Assembly (NCBI GenBank): GCA_009845835.1
Contig: VXYV01000087.1
Coordinates: forward strand, 1-43,159
Direction of reading: 5' to 3'
From: Gammaproteobacteria bacterium
GTDB taxonomy: Bacteria > Pseudomonadota > Gammaproteobacteria > Pseudomonadales > Azotimanducaceae
DNA length: 43,159 bases
The position numbers and the translations under genes were made by a program. This document shows positions 27,700 to 36,324 of this stretch, one piece after another. The notes below the pieces were generated by a model. The model saw nothing but the letters and a program-made list of their open reading frames with translations, did no database searches and had not been told where the DNA came from. How positions within the stretch are numbered: position 1 is the stretch's first letter; each line of letters starts with the position of its first letter.

Positions 27700-29418
27700 A
27701 TGAACACTTCCTTTTCTGAACTTTTTGAAGAATCTGCGCGTACGGTTGAAATGTCTCCCGGTTCAATCATTGTTGGAACCGTTGTTGACATCTCCGATGA
27801 ATTTGTGACTATGCATGTGGGATTGAAGTCCGAGGGAATCATTCCACGGGAGCAGTTTCTTAATCACAAAGGTGAACTTAATCTCAATATTGGAGATCAA
27901 GTTAAAGTTACCATGGAGGTTGTCGACGATGGTTTTGGTGAAACACGATTGTCTCGAGAAAAAGCTAAACGAGTCGAGACTTGGGAGCATTTGGAAGAAG
28001 CATTCGCCACTAAAGAACCTATCAAAGGTGTTTTTAGTGGGCGTGTTAAAGGTGGCTTTACCGTAAATATTGACGACGTTCGGGCGTTTCTTCCAGGTTC
28101 TCTAGTTGTTAGTGATCCTAATCAGGACCCGACAGAGTTAGAAGGACAGGAATTGGAGTTTCAAATCATCAAACTTGATATAAACAGAAATAATGTTGTT
28201 GTTTCACGCCGTGCGGTGTTAGAAGCAGAACACAGCGACGAACGGGAAGCTTTACTCGAAGCACTCGCGGAAGGACAAATTCGACAAGGGACTGTGAAAA
28301 ATTTAACAGATTACGGTGCATTTGTAGATTTAGGTGGAGTTGACGGTCTCTTACACGTGACTGACATGGCATGGAAACGTATTCGCCATCCAAGTCAAGT
28401 ACTTTCGGTCGGGCAAGAGGTCACGGTTCGAGTTCTTTCGTTTGATGCAGAACGGAGTCGTGTTTCGTTAGGGATGAAACAATTAGGCGAGGATCCTTGG
28501 ATCGACATTTCCCGTCGTTATCCTCCTCAATCAAAAGTGTACGCCACAGTCACCAATATCACCGACTATGGTTGTTTCGCGGAGATCGAGGATGGAATTG
28601 AAGGTCTGGTCCATGTGTCAGAAATGGATTGGACTAGCCGTAATGTGATCCCCTCTAAAGTTGTAACACGTGGCGATACAATTGAAGTCATGATAATCGA
28701 AATCGACGAAGAACGCCGACGAGTTTCTTTAGGTATTAAACAGTGTCTTGACAACCCTTGGGAGCAGTTTGCGGAAACTCACAAAGTTGGTGAAACAGTG
28801 TCTGGTGTTGTGCAATCAATCACTGACTTTGGGATATTCTTACGTTTAGATGGTAATGTTGACGGTTTGGTACACATCTCTGATATGTCGTGGACCGAAC
28901 CTGGCGAAACAGTAATACGACGATATAGTAAAGGCGAGGAAGTCGATGCTGTTGTGATCGCAATTGATGTCGAGCGAGAACGGATTGGATTAGGCATTAA
29001 GCAACTCGATGCCGATGTGTTTGGTGACTTCCTTGAAGCTCATCCCATTGGATCTGTGGTAAAAGGTACCGTAGAAGAAGTACGTCAGAAAGATGCTACA
29101 GTGCGTTTAGGTGAAGGAGTCAAGGGTGTTATCAAAATCGGTGAGATTTCTGAAGAACGAATTGAAGACGTTCGGAATGAACTCAAAGTGGATGAAGAAG
29201 TTCAAGCGAGAGTCATTGGCACCGACTCAAGACAAAGAAAGATTTGGCTCTCGATAAAAGAAAGTGAGATCAAGGAAGGCAACAAGATGCAACAAGAGTA
29301 TCAACAACCGGTAGAAGAAGCCAAGACGATGACTTTTGGTGAGCTGATCAAAACGCAACTTGAGGCCAAGCAAAATGACTCGCCAGAGGAAGAGACCGAA
29401 AACGAACAAGAGAAGTAA
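27700..29418 (+). CDS. rpsA: 30S ribosomal protein S1
   Basis: 572 residues from ATG 27700. An in-frame ATG at 27625 would add a 25-residue, Phe- and Pro-rich extension with no match in the family. Binds mRNA leaders and brings them to the 30S subunit. Six S1 domains can be counted, the middle ones nearly canonical: VKNLTDYGAFVDLGGVDGLLHVTDMAWKR, VTNITDYGCFAEIEDGIEGLVHVSEMDW, VQSITDFGIFLRLDGNVDGLVHISDMSW. The last 40 residues are acidic. The 200-bp AT-rich leader upstream is longer than for its neighbours; S1 regulates its own translation in E. coli through such a leader, which is inferred here. Confidence 0.96.
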   Translation: MNTSFSELFEESARTVEMSPGSIIVGTVVDISDEFVTMHVGLKSEGIIPREQFLNHKGELNLNIGDQVKVTMEVVDDGFGETRLSREKAKRVETWEHLEEAFATKEPIKGVFSGRVKGGFTVNIDDVRAFLPGSLVVSDPNQDPTELEGQELEFQIIKLDINRNNVVVSRRAVLEAEHSDEREALLEALAEGQIRQGTVKNLTDYGAFVDLGGVDGLLHVTDMAWKRIRHPSQVLSVGQEVTVRVLSFDAERSRVSLGMKQLGEDPWIDISRRYPPQSKVYATVTNITDYGCFAEIEDGIEGLVHVSEMDWTSRNVIPSKVVTRGDTIEVMIIEIDEERRRVSLGIKQCLDNPWEQFAETHKVGETVSGVVQSITDFGIFLRLDGNVDGLVHISDMSWTEPGETVIRRYSKGEEVDAVVIAIDVERERIGLGIKQLDADVFGDFLEAHPIGSVVKGTVEEVRQKDATVRLGEGVKGVIKIGEISEERIEDVRNELKVDEEVQARVIGTDSRQRKIWLSIKESEIKEGNKMQQEYQQPVEEAKTMTFGELIKTQLEAKQNDSPEEETENEQEK

Positions 29419-29466
29419 TCGGTCGTTGACTTTGACTAGCACACGTTAGACTACGGTTGAGAAACG

Positions 29467-29760
29467 TTGGCTTTGAAAAACAAGAATCCAGGGCTTGAAA
29501 AAATCCTCGCGACCTATCCGGAATACTCAACCGAGCAAGTCGAGTTTTATCTTCAATTTATCGTTCAGCAGATGTCTGACGCCTTGGTCATGGCAGAACG
29601 TATTGAGGTTCGCGGATTTGGCGTTTTTACTTTACGAAGACGGGTTCCCAGAATCGGACGAAATCCACAAACAGGGGAACAATTGATGTGGCCTGAGGCA
29701 TTTTTACCTCATTTCAAACCTAGCGTTGTATTAAAAGAACGAGTTTCGAACTCTAGCTAA
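29467..29760 (+). CDS. ihfB: Integration host factor beta subunit
   Basis: 97 residues from TTG 29467. HU-family DNA-bending protein pairing with IhfA. Contains EVRGFGVFTLRRRVPRIGRNPQTGEQL (DNA-binding arm with the intercalating Pro in NPQTG) and VPHFKP-type ending FLPHFKPSVVLKERV. IhfB rather than HU or IhfA from the arm sequence and its place after rpsA. In relatives lapA and lapB follow; neither is here. Confidence 0.9.
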   Translation: MALKNKNPGLEKILATYPEYSTEQVEFYLQFIVQQMSDALVMAERIEVRGFGVFTLRRRVPRIGRNPQTGEQLMWPEAFLPHFKPSVVLKERVSNSS

Positions 29761-30377
29761 TATTCCTTACTTTTTTTGCCGTAATCGAGTTACTCCTTGG
29801 TATTGGCAGTCAAATTTACGTATTCCTGTTAATTTTTCTAGGTTCATGGACCGACGAACAAGTCCATAAACTCGTGTACTGGTATACCACTTAACGAATT
29901 TGTTTCGCTACAAGTAGTCACAGTTTAATCGACACGATCATCATTTGCGTGAAGGACTTGTGGGCATATAGGTAAATTCGAATACGATTGAAAAAACTGT
30001 ATACGCTCGATCATGGACACAAAACTACGTTTCACCGTAAATTTTTGACTGATTACGAATACACTTTTCTAAGCAATTAGGGGTATATTGCCGCAGCTGC
30101 GCTTTGCTGTGGAGGGACTTGGGACGACGGCTTGAGTAGGAACGATGTTGCAGTCACGCTTCGATCAACAAGATGGACTTTTTGCCCTCAATCAAGAGTT
30201 TTTTTTTGTGTTCAGTTATGAGTAGGAATTTGCATTCGTCGGAAATGAACGTAAGCGTCCATCGAACTGAGGTAATTTCTGCACCACTGCGCCACCGTAA
30301 ATTTATAAAATCGCCAGTAGCACTTCATGGCAGGGTTGAAGTCGTTTAAAAAAACTTGAACTTAAAGCACTTAAAAG
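29761..30377. other. Noncoding region after ihfB
   Basis: 617 bp without an intact gene. The left part is a decayed prpD end (29836-29940, perhaps weakly recognisable to about 30060). The right part has a TATATT at 30084-30089, a seven-pair hairpin at 30091-30112 and nine Ts at 30199-30207, which together could be a small RNA gene. The rest shows nothing I can name. Confidence 0.55.
29836..29940 (-). pseudogene. Decayed 3' end of a prpD-like gene
   Basis: Ungapped alignment to 38215-38319, the intact prpD 3' end, gives about 78 of 105 identical bases by hand count. Similarity continues roughly a dozen bases past the stop (TGTTAAT against TGCTAAT). Read on the minus strand it gives DRVD*TVTTCSETNSLSGIPVHEFMDLFVG against [30 protein letters not shown] in separate short stretches, with an internal TAA where prpD has Gln. 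Same orientation as prpD, so the two form direct repeats flanking 8.3 kb. Confidence 0.8.
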
Positions 30378-32186
30378 TTACGGAATATTTGTGTCGTTCA
30401 GATCTGAGCTTTCATCACTGACTGGCAGTAGAGATCGAACGACCTTTAATTGTTGCTCTGTCAAAGCATCGCCCCGACGCTCTTGCTCACGAACAAGTTC
30501 ACTCGCGATGTATTTCCGAGTTTCGTTATCTGGCATTTCTTTGAGTTGATCAATCAAATTGTGGACACCCCTAAAGGTAGCAGATAAGGTAATTACAGAT
30601 AGGTAAACTTCCTTCCGATCGAAATCTAGTTCGTTGGCTAAATTGATGGCATCGGCCCACCTTCCGTCTTCTATCAATCTATCGCCTACTGCCACAAATC
30701 CATCATTGATTGCTGGATCGGGCAGATCATCGAGCAAGGCGATAGCTTTGTCGAGATTACTACCGTTGAGCAGAAGAGTCGAAAACAAATCTCCTACCTT
30801 ACCGCGTTGGACGAAAGAGGAATCTAGTGGTTGGTTGAATGCTATCTCCAATGCCTTATCCGGATCAACTTGAATGTAGTTTCTCAACACCCAGAATAGT
30901 AAATCTCCCTGTATATAACTGTCAGCAAAAGTGGTCTCCTGGATCCAGGTTATAGCCTCCAAAGGGTCATACTCAGACCAACTCATGACCAATTCCGACT
31001 CAAGAGATTCGTCAGGTGTCCCCGGAATTTTCTTTAGTTCTCCAAGACGTTGTATCACTTCGTCCGGATTAGTCTTAGCTAGCTCACGAACAGCTAGCGA
31101 AGAAGCGGCACTTCGGTCTACTCGCTCAATCTGACTCATGCTCTCTAAAACGTCAAGTGGATCTAGTTTAGCCCACTCATCTATCGTTTTGCGGTAGGGC
31201 ATTTGTGACTTGTTATATCCAAATTCAGTCACCGCGAAATACGCGTCTTTAGGATTGTGATTTGCCCAAGCTTCCATGAGAATAGGAAGAATAAAATTTC
31301 TACTTTCGTAAGGCATAGTCTTAACCGTCTGAAAAGCTCTATTTGGTTCGGTATCCAAGACTTTTTTCAGGATTGATTCCAGCACGAATCGGTCTGTCAA
31401 ATACAGTGTCTCGTAGAAATGACTCAAGACTTCAAAACCTTCCCCTTCGATTCGCGCGTTTGCAATCTGTACAAGTACTTCAATCTGCTCATCGTTGTCA
31501 ACATCATCTTGTAAGAGTTGATCCCATGCCACAGAGGGTTGATCTAGTTGTTCGATTGCTTCAGCCTCTCGAAGTAGTCTCACAATGTGTTTGGATACTT
31601 GAGCATCCTCGGTTAGTCCATTCCAATCACTCTCCGACAATTCATCTTGACTAGCCACCATCGTTCTTAGTGCATCTTCTTGGTAAGATTGCGGCAAACT
31701 TTGGACAATCTCAAGAGCTTTTTCTAATTCGGCTGTTGACAGCGTCGCTACCACGAGGTTGATGAGTTTTTGATGACGATTCCACGGATATTTCCATATC
31801 AGGTCTAAAGCAGTCTCAGGAATTTTGTTTGTCAACGTTATTATCAACAAATCCTGCAATAATTGAATCCGATTATCTTGTTCTAACTCGACGATTTGGA
31901 TCGCGAGCTGCATTAGTTGGTCGATCGACCTTTCTTCAAGTAAATCCAAGTAATCGTTAAAAGTAAGCGGTTTTTCAGTAGTTTGCAATAAAGAATTCCA
32001 CGAGTCAATGTCATAACTGTCTCGTACAACGGGGGAAACACTAGCACTTTCATCTTTTTCAAAATTACGTTCGCTACGAATCGTGTCGAATGAAAACAAT
32101 TGCCAAACTGTCAAGACTAGGGCGCAACCGACAACCGCGGCTACGAGCGTTGCGACGATAAATTTCTTGTTTGAGTTAGTCATCAT
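30378..32186 (-). CDS. Membrane-anchored alpha-helical repeat protein, paralogue 1
   Basis: 602 residues, family not recognised by name. One N-terminal hydrophobic segment (about 9-32, FIVATLVAAVVGCALVLTVW) after a basic start indicates an anchor with the rest in the periplasm. The body is acidic and built from helical repeats of 35-40 residues, several centred on DPxxA-like elements: NPKDAYFAV, DPLDVLESM, NPDEVIQRL, DPLEAITWI, DPDKALEIA, often preceded by W-x-x-x/Y. This recalls TPR- or HEAT-like solenoids, so protein-protein binding is the likely job. Same length and design as the upstream gene (32256-34064), and the C-terminal ends align (IASELVREQERR against IAATLLDERLGY). Third gene of a minus-strand operon. 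Confidence 0.8.
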   Translation of the reverse strand: MMTNSNKKFIVATLVAAVVGCALVLTVWQLFSFDTIRSERNFEKDESASVSPVVRDSYDIDSWNSLLQTTEKPLTFNDYLDLLEERSIDQLMQLAIQIVELEQDNRIQLLQDLLIITLTNKIPETALDLIWKYPWNRHQKLINLVVATLSTAELEKALEIVQSLPQSYQEDALRTMVASQDELSESDWNGLTEDAQVSKHIVRLLREAEAIEQLDQPSVAWDQLLQDDVDNDEQIEVLVQIANARIEGEGFEVLSHFYETLYLTDRFVLESILKKVLDTEPNRAFQTVKTMPYESRNFILPILMEAWANHNPKDAYFAVTEFGYNKSQMPYRKTIDEWAKLDPLDVLESMSQIERVDRSAASSLAVRELAKTNPDEVIQRLGELKKIPGTPDESLESELVMSWSEYDPLEAITWIQETTFADSYIQGDLLFWVLRNYIQVDPDKALEIAFNQPLDSSFVQRGKVGDLFSTLLLNGSNLDKAIALLDDLPDPAINDGFVAVGDRLIEDGRWADAINLANELDFDRKEVYLSVITLSATFRGVHNLIDQLKEMPDNETRKYIASELVREQERRGDALTEQQLKVVRSLLPVSDESSDLNDTNIP

Positions 32187-32255
32187 TGTTTATGAGAATT
32201 GAACATCGTGAATACCTGGCAGTTTATAATTTCAGAGAAAATTACAACCATAGAA

Positions 32256-34064
32256 TTACTGTAATTTGTTATCGGAAACGAGATTCTCCAGTACGGCGAT
32301 TTCATCCTGCGACATCTTCACACGATAGCCAAGCCTTTCATCCAATAGAGTGGCTGCAATAGCTTGTTGTGATTCAACAGTTGGTAGCTTGGCTAAATTT
32401 TCAAATAGTTCGTCTGGTCGTAGATAAAACCATTGGATGGCTAAATTTTGAAAATATTGGGGTTGGTCGGAGCCAACGAGCTCTGCCCCAAGTTCGATTG
32501 CTTCGTCTATTTTGCCAAATGAAACAAGAGCCAAGCCAATAGTACTGCGAGCCGTAAGCATCAGAGATTCGTCAACTTCTTGAAGGAGTTCTATTGCTCT
32601 TTCAAAGTCCCCTCTTTCGGCCACTGATTCTATGACACGATTCTCCAAGGTGAGTCGAGGATCATATTCTTCAGGTTCACCGTACTCGACAGCAAGTTGA
32701 TATGCTCTCAACGGATCCGTGTGAGAAAGAGCAGGTAAGACTTCTTGCAGAACGTCTTTGCGCAGAGTGTCATTGATGGAGTCCGTTGCTAACAACCAGT
32801 CGGTTGTCGCCGTCACGTCGTACTCTATCCAGGTGTTGGTCAACAATCGAACACCCCTACCGATATTTTCACCGAGCTCTTTCATTTGAACAATTGATGA
32901 TAACGCCTGTTCTACACGTTCCGTTCTGACTAAGCTCCTAACAGCATATGCTATTACAGTTTCACGCAAATCTTGCGGAGCTTGTTGAATACTCTGCAAC
33001 ACCTCCGTTGGTTCAACTTCAGCCCATGTCCTCCACACCGTTCGATGAGACTCCTTGTACATTTCAGAACCTTTTATTTCGGAAATCGCTTCCATGGCGG
33101 CCCGAGGGTCTACATTAACCCAATCGCTCAATATTTCTATATTTACGCTATCCTGGAGATCAGACGGGTTGTTAAGATTGAGTTTCCAAAATTCGTATGG
33201 GTCTTTTTGAACGATTTGGTTCAGTAGGTTTAAAAACAAGCGATCGGCTTGAAAGTCGAAAAGACCAAGTTTGGCATACTCGTCACGAAAGCTATTCAAG
33301 AGCAGTGTGAGAGCTTCATCATCATCGTCCAACACCCATTTACCGATGACCTCTGAGAGCAAAGACTCTTGTCGTATATCGTTCACATTGTCGGAAAATA
33401 TCGATTGAAATGCTGCATGAGGGCTGGATTGCAATAGCTGTTTAACGGCGATTTCGGCTAGTACTTCGTCCATCAAGCCATTGATGTCTAATGAATCTGC
33501 TAGGTCCAGTATGTCCGATGACAGAGGAAGCGATAACGTTGAAACAATTGCTCGGATTACTACCAGTTGTATGTGCTTAGTTTGTTGCGTAGCACTCTTC
33601 ATCGCTTCGATTGGGTCTTGTGAAGCCCATTCGGAATAGAGAATAAAAATCAGATTGAGGTGTCGCGAAGAACGCATCGACTGAACCGCATCAAGTGTAG
33701 CTTGTGGATCCATACTAGCCAATTGTTCGACCAATAATTCTTGTATATACCAGGTGTCGAAATTACTGGGTAAAGCGACAGTTTGGTTCAAGAGTTCAAG
33801 AATTTGATCAAACGTAGCCGTTTCAAAGAACTGCATCAGTTCTAGGCTTTGGTCGATTAAGTTCGTGGTATCGGAAATATCCTTTAAATTCGATAAGTCT
33901 ATCGAAAGTTGATCAGTCGCAGTATCCGCGGAGGAAATTGTTCCATCGAGAGTGCGAGAATTATTAGTCGTAATGGAGGTGTACAGCAACAAGCCTACGA
34001 GACTAAGTACAACGCCGCCACTCAGTCCCCCGACAATGCTCCAGAAGAGCAAACGTGGTTTCAT
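32256..34064 (-). CDS. Membrane-anchored alpha-helical repeat protein, paralogue 2
   Basis: 602 residues. N-terminal anchor at about 5-29 (LLFWSIVGGLSGGVVLSLVGLLLY), then a Ser/Thr/Asp linker and a solenoid-like body. The repeat is clearer here than in its neighbour: DPQATLDAV, DPIEAMKSA, SPHAAFQSI, DDDEALTLL, DPYEFWKLN, DPRAAMEAI, EPTEVLQSI, DVTATTDWL, DPLRAYQLA, spaced about 35-45 residues, commonly with a Trp two to six residues before the Asp. It starts 20 bp after the stop of the small membrane protein gene and is followed 69 bp later by its paralogue. No enzymatic motif is visible. An ancient tandem duplication is inferred from equal length and layout. Confidence 0.8.
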   Translation of the reverse strand: MKPRLLFWSIVGGLSGGVVLSLVGLLLYTSITTNNSRTLDGTISSADTATDQLSIDLSNLKDISDTTNLIDQSLELMQFFETATFDQILELLNQTVALPSNFDTWYIQELLVEQLASMDPQATLDAVQSMRSSRHLNLIFILYSEWASQDPIEAMKSATQQTKHIQLVVIRAIVSTLSLPLSSDILDLADSLDINGLMDEVLAEIAVKQLLQSSPHAAFQSIFSDNVNDIRQESLLSEVIGKWVLDDDDEALTLLLNSFRDEYAKLGLFDFQADRLFLNLLNQIVQKDPYEFWKLNLNNPSDLQDSVNIEILSDWVNVDPRAAMEAISEIKGSEMYKESHRTVWRTWAEVEPTEVLQSIQQAPQDLRETVIAYAVRSLVRTERVEQALSSIVQMKELGENIGRGVRLLTNTWIEYDVTATTDWLLATDSINDTLRKDVLQEVLPALSHTDPLRAYQLAVEYGEPEEYDPRLTLENRVIESVAERGDFERAIELLQEVDESLMLTARSTIGLALVSFGKIDEAIELGAELVGSDQPQYFQNLAIQWFYLRPDELFENLAKLPTVESQQAIAATLLDERLGYRVKMSQDEIAVLENLVSDNKLQ

Positions 34065-34083
34065 GCCGATTCTAACTACAGAA

Positions 34084-34548
34084 TCAACTTCCTTTGAATC
34101 TAACTAATGCACTCTCAAACCAATCGGCTGCCTGTGGAACGATAGAGTTTATTTGCGCCTGACTTAGACCTGCATTTTCTAAACGAGTGCGTAATTGATT
34201 ACTGTAATACTGCGTTAGACTAGCGATTTCGTCTGCTGTGAGCGAGTTAGGACCAAGTGGGAAATGGATGTTGACCATATTCCTTAGGTCATCCGCATCA
34301 AGAGATTCTCCTTTAAGAATTTTGGCTACTGTATCGTCTACAACTTTGTTGGTCCAATTCTGGAGAGTACTCATGGGTACGCTCATAACTGTATGAGCAA
34401 GCGAAATCAGAGAGAATAAAACTAAAACTCGAGCAAAGGTTGAAAAGCGAGGTTGTGTTTGCTTCTTTGAGACGAGAAATTCCGAATCATTGATGCAAAT
34501 TTCTGGTTCGCAACGGATTTGATTTTGTTTATGTGATAATTGAGTCAT
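34084..34548 (-). CDS. Small single-span membrane protein of unknown function
   Basis: 154 residues from ATG 34548, with TTAGG a few bases upstream; a longer frame to 34590 lacks a ribosome site. A polar N-terminal section of about 33 residues precedes one hydrophobic span (about 35-55, FARVLVLFSLISLAHTVMSV). A soluble C-terminal part rich in amphipathic helix text follows (NKVVDDTVAKILKGESLDADDLRNMVN, LTADEIASLTQYYSNQLRTRLENAGLSQAQINSIVPQAADWF). First gene of the operon with the two 602-residue paralogues, so it may act with them. No family recognised. Confidence 0.65.
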   Translation of the reverse strand: MTQLSHKQNQIRCEPEICINDSEFLVSKKQTQPRFSTFARVLVLFSLISLAHTVMSVPMSTLQNWTNKVVDDTVAKILKGESLDADDLRNMVNIHFPLGPNSLTADEIASLTQYYSNQLRTRLENAGLSQAQINSIVPQAADWFESALVRFKGS

Positions 34549-34590
34549 AAGAAGCCTAACTGTTGATCGGTAGTAACGGTCAACATTCAA

Positions 34591-34977
34591 GTGATAATTT
34601 TACTAAACATGTTGGCACGAATCTAATTAAGAAATTTGATGCTTCGAAAGTCTTAAAAGTTTTCGCTGTGAGTTGGTCTGTTTGTTTTAAAAACATGCTC
34701 GACTACGATCTCCGCAAGTCGGCTAGAGAAACCTAATATTCTTTGTTGATTACACTCGACGTGGATTGTAGAATCCTCTCAGGACGCGTCCAAAATCTCG
34801 ATTAGCTTCGGTACAGGTGCGAAACAGTTGTCGTGTTAAATGATCAAATAAACTGATTTTAGCATCGCAAACAAACTGTTAGAGTGGTACTATCATAGTA
34901 GGGGATCCTATAACGAGTTTCTTATTCACGGTTGTACAAAATAGTCTGAATATATGGGACTGTTTTGGTGAACAATG
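34591..34977. other. Noncoding stretch upstream of the repeat-protein operon
   Basis: About 390 bp with no plausible gene on either strand. It must hold the promoter for the minus-strand operon beginning at 34548, but I could not pick one convincing -35/-10 pair. The right end passes into a broken gene copy. Confidence 0.4.
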
Positions 34978-35221
34978 TTGAGTACGAGATCGTTCTGAGA
35001 AGAAACAAGATACAGGATTACTAGTAGGTTGGATAAATGCCAATTCTTCTTTACTCAATGAACGACAACTGCTGAGCGACTGACTGAAATCAACCTCAAG
35101 AATCTTTGGATTATGAACCACTGTAAATCGTTCCCATACGATTTATACCAAGAATCTCTAGCTACGTTACCTCTTCTAAGCATTTCAATTGCCAAGTTTA
35201 AGGTAAATAAGCCGCGTGAAT
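34978..35221 (+). pseudogene. Broken duplicate of the 445-residue anchored protein gene
   Basis: About 244 bp closely matching 37505-37748, inside the gene at 36831-38168. Shared runs include GAGAAGAAACAAGATAC, GGATTACTAGTAG and CTTTGGATTATGAACCACTG. A one-base deletion near AATGAACGACAAC shifts the frame into a TGA. The copy stops exactly where IS copy 2 begins, after GCCGCGTGAAT. Its 5' part is not recognisable. The parent was thus present twice, one copy being cut by the IS. Confidence 0.88.
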
Positions 35222-35277
35222 GGGTCTGCGTCGGTTTTGGGGGACAGTCATTAAGATAATCCACAGGAGGAATTTCG

Positions 35278-35523
35278 ATGATTGCCCCGAAACCAAGACG
35301 AACTCGGAAGCACTATAGTGAAGAGTTCAAACGCGAGGCGGTAGCCCTGTTTCAGACGGTGGGTATCACGGCGGCGCAAGTGAGTGCTGAATTAGGTATA
35401 TCCCCGTCGGTGTTATACCGTTGGCAGCGTGAGTTAGCGGTGGTTCAGGAGAAGATGGAACGACCGTCTTACGAGGACCTTGAGAAGGAATTGCGGCGGT
35501 TGCGCGTGGAAAATGACTTTTAA
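35278..35523 (+). CDS. IS3-family OrfA (helix-turn-helix subunit), truncated by a stop
   Basis: 81 residues from ATG 35278, with AGGAGG eight bases upstream. Basic N-terminus, then EEFKREAVALFQ and the helix-turn-helix ITAAQVSAELGISPSVLYRW, then a coiled section ending ENDF. OrfA binds the IS ends and is normally fused to OrfB by frameshifting. The stop TAA here replaces TTA (Leu) in copy 1 by a single T-to-A change, shortening OrfA and removing the junction. Confidence 0.85.
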   Translation: MIAPKPRRTRKHYSEEFKREAVALFQTVGITAAQVSAELGISPSVLYRWQRELAVVQEKMERPSYEDLEKELRRLRVENDF

Positions 35524-35604
35524 AAAAAGCTTCCAGTTACTTCGCCTCACAACCACCGTGATGGGGAGTCCAAACGCGCCCCTGCTGATCGGCGCCTTGC
35601 GACC

Positions 35605-36297
35605 TTGATTGGTAGTGTGCACCGTCAATGGGACGGGATCTTGGGATACCGTCGGATGCTCACGCGGTGGCGCGCAGATCATGGCGAGGACCTTGGTGCT
35701 TGCCGAGTTCGGCGGTTGATGAAAGCGGCGAATTTATTCGGTGTTCCCAAGAAAAAAACGCAATCGCCGAAGCCGGTTCCGGTCGATACCACCCTCCCGG
35801 ATTTGGTACCACGCGACTTTTCGGCGGCGGCGCCGAACTGGGTCTGGGTTACTGACCTCACGGAACTCAAGACGGGCGAAGGTAAGTTGTTTCTGTGTGT
35901 GCTTAAAGATCTCTACGATGGTACCTTAGTGGGTTGGCAAACCCGGGCCCGACCAACCGCGGAGTTAGTCGTTTCGACCGTTGAGTGGGCCTTAGCTAAG
36001 TCGGGCTGGCAGTTCGGCACCCGAACGATCATTCACTCGGATCATGGTAGTCAATACACGAGTACCGCCTATCGCCAGTGTCTCCAACAGTATGGTTTGC
36101 GGTGCAGTATGGGACGCGTTCGCACCGGTGCTGATAATGCCTCGGCGGAGAGTGTGTTTGCCCAGTTGAAACGAGAGTTAGTGCATCGCTGTCAGTTTCG
36201 TACTCGGACCGAAGCGACGGCACGTATCAATCACTATTTCATGACGATATACAATCCCTGGCGACAAGAGTCGAGGAAACTGAAACTCGGAAACTGA
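35605..36297 (+). CDS. IS3-family OrfB DDE transposase, N-terminally deleted
   Basis: 230 residues as an open frame from an alternative start at 35605. The IS3 helix-turn-helix and first part of OrfB (present in copy 1) are deleted. The catalytic core is intact: first Asp in VWVTDLTELKTGEGKLFL, second Asp in IIHSDHGSQYTS, Glu in ADNASAESVFAQLKREL. The C-terminus FMTIYNPWRQESRKLKLGN is complete. Without its N-terminus it is probably inactive. Confidence 0.8.
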   Translation: MIGSVHRQWDGILGYRRMLTRWRADHGEDLGACRVRRLMKAANLFGVPKKKTQSPKPVPVDTTLPDLVPRDFSAAAPNWVWVTDLTELKTGEGKLFLCVLKDLYDGTLVGWQTRARPTAELVVSTVEWALAKSGWQFGTRTIIHSDHGSQYTSTAYRQCLQQYGLRCSMGRVRTGADNASAESVFAQLKRELVHRCQFRTRTEATARINHYFMTIYNPWRQESRKLKLGN

Positions 36298-36324
36298 CAT
36301 ACGAACTTCACCGCCAACAAACAA

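Noticed and set aside
30084-30207. tmRNA, RNase P RNA, 4.5S or 6S RNA
   Set aside because: None of their conserved sequence blocks is present; kept only as a candidate small RNA.
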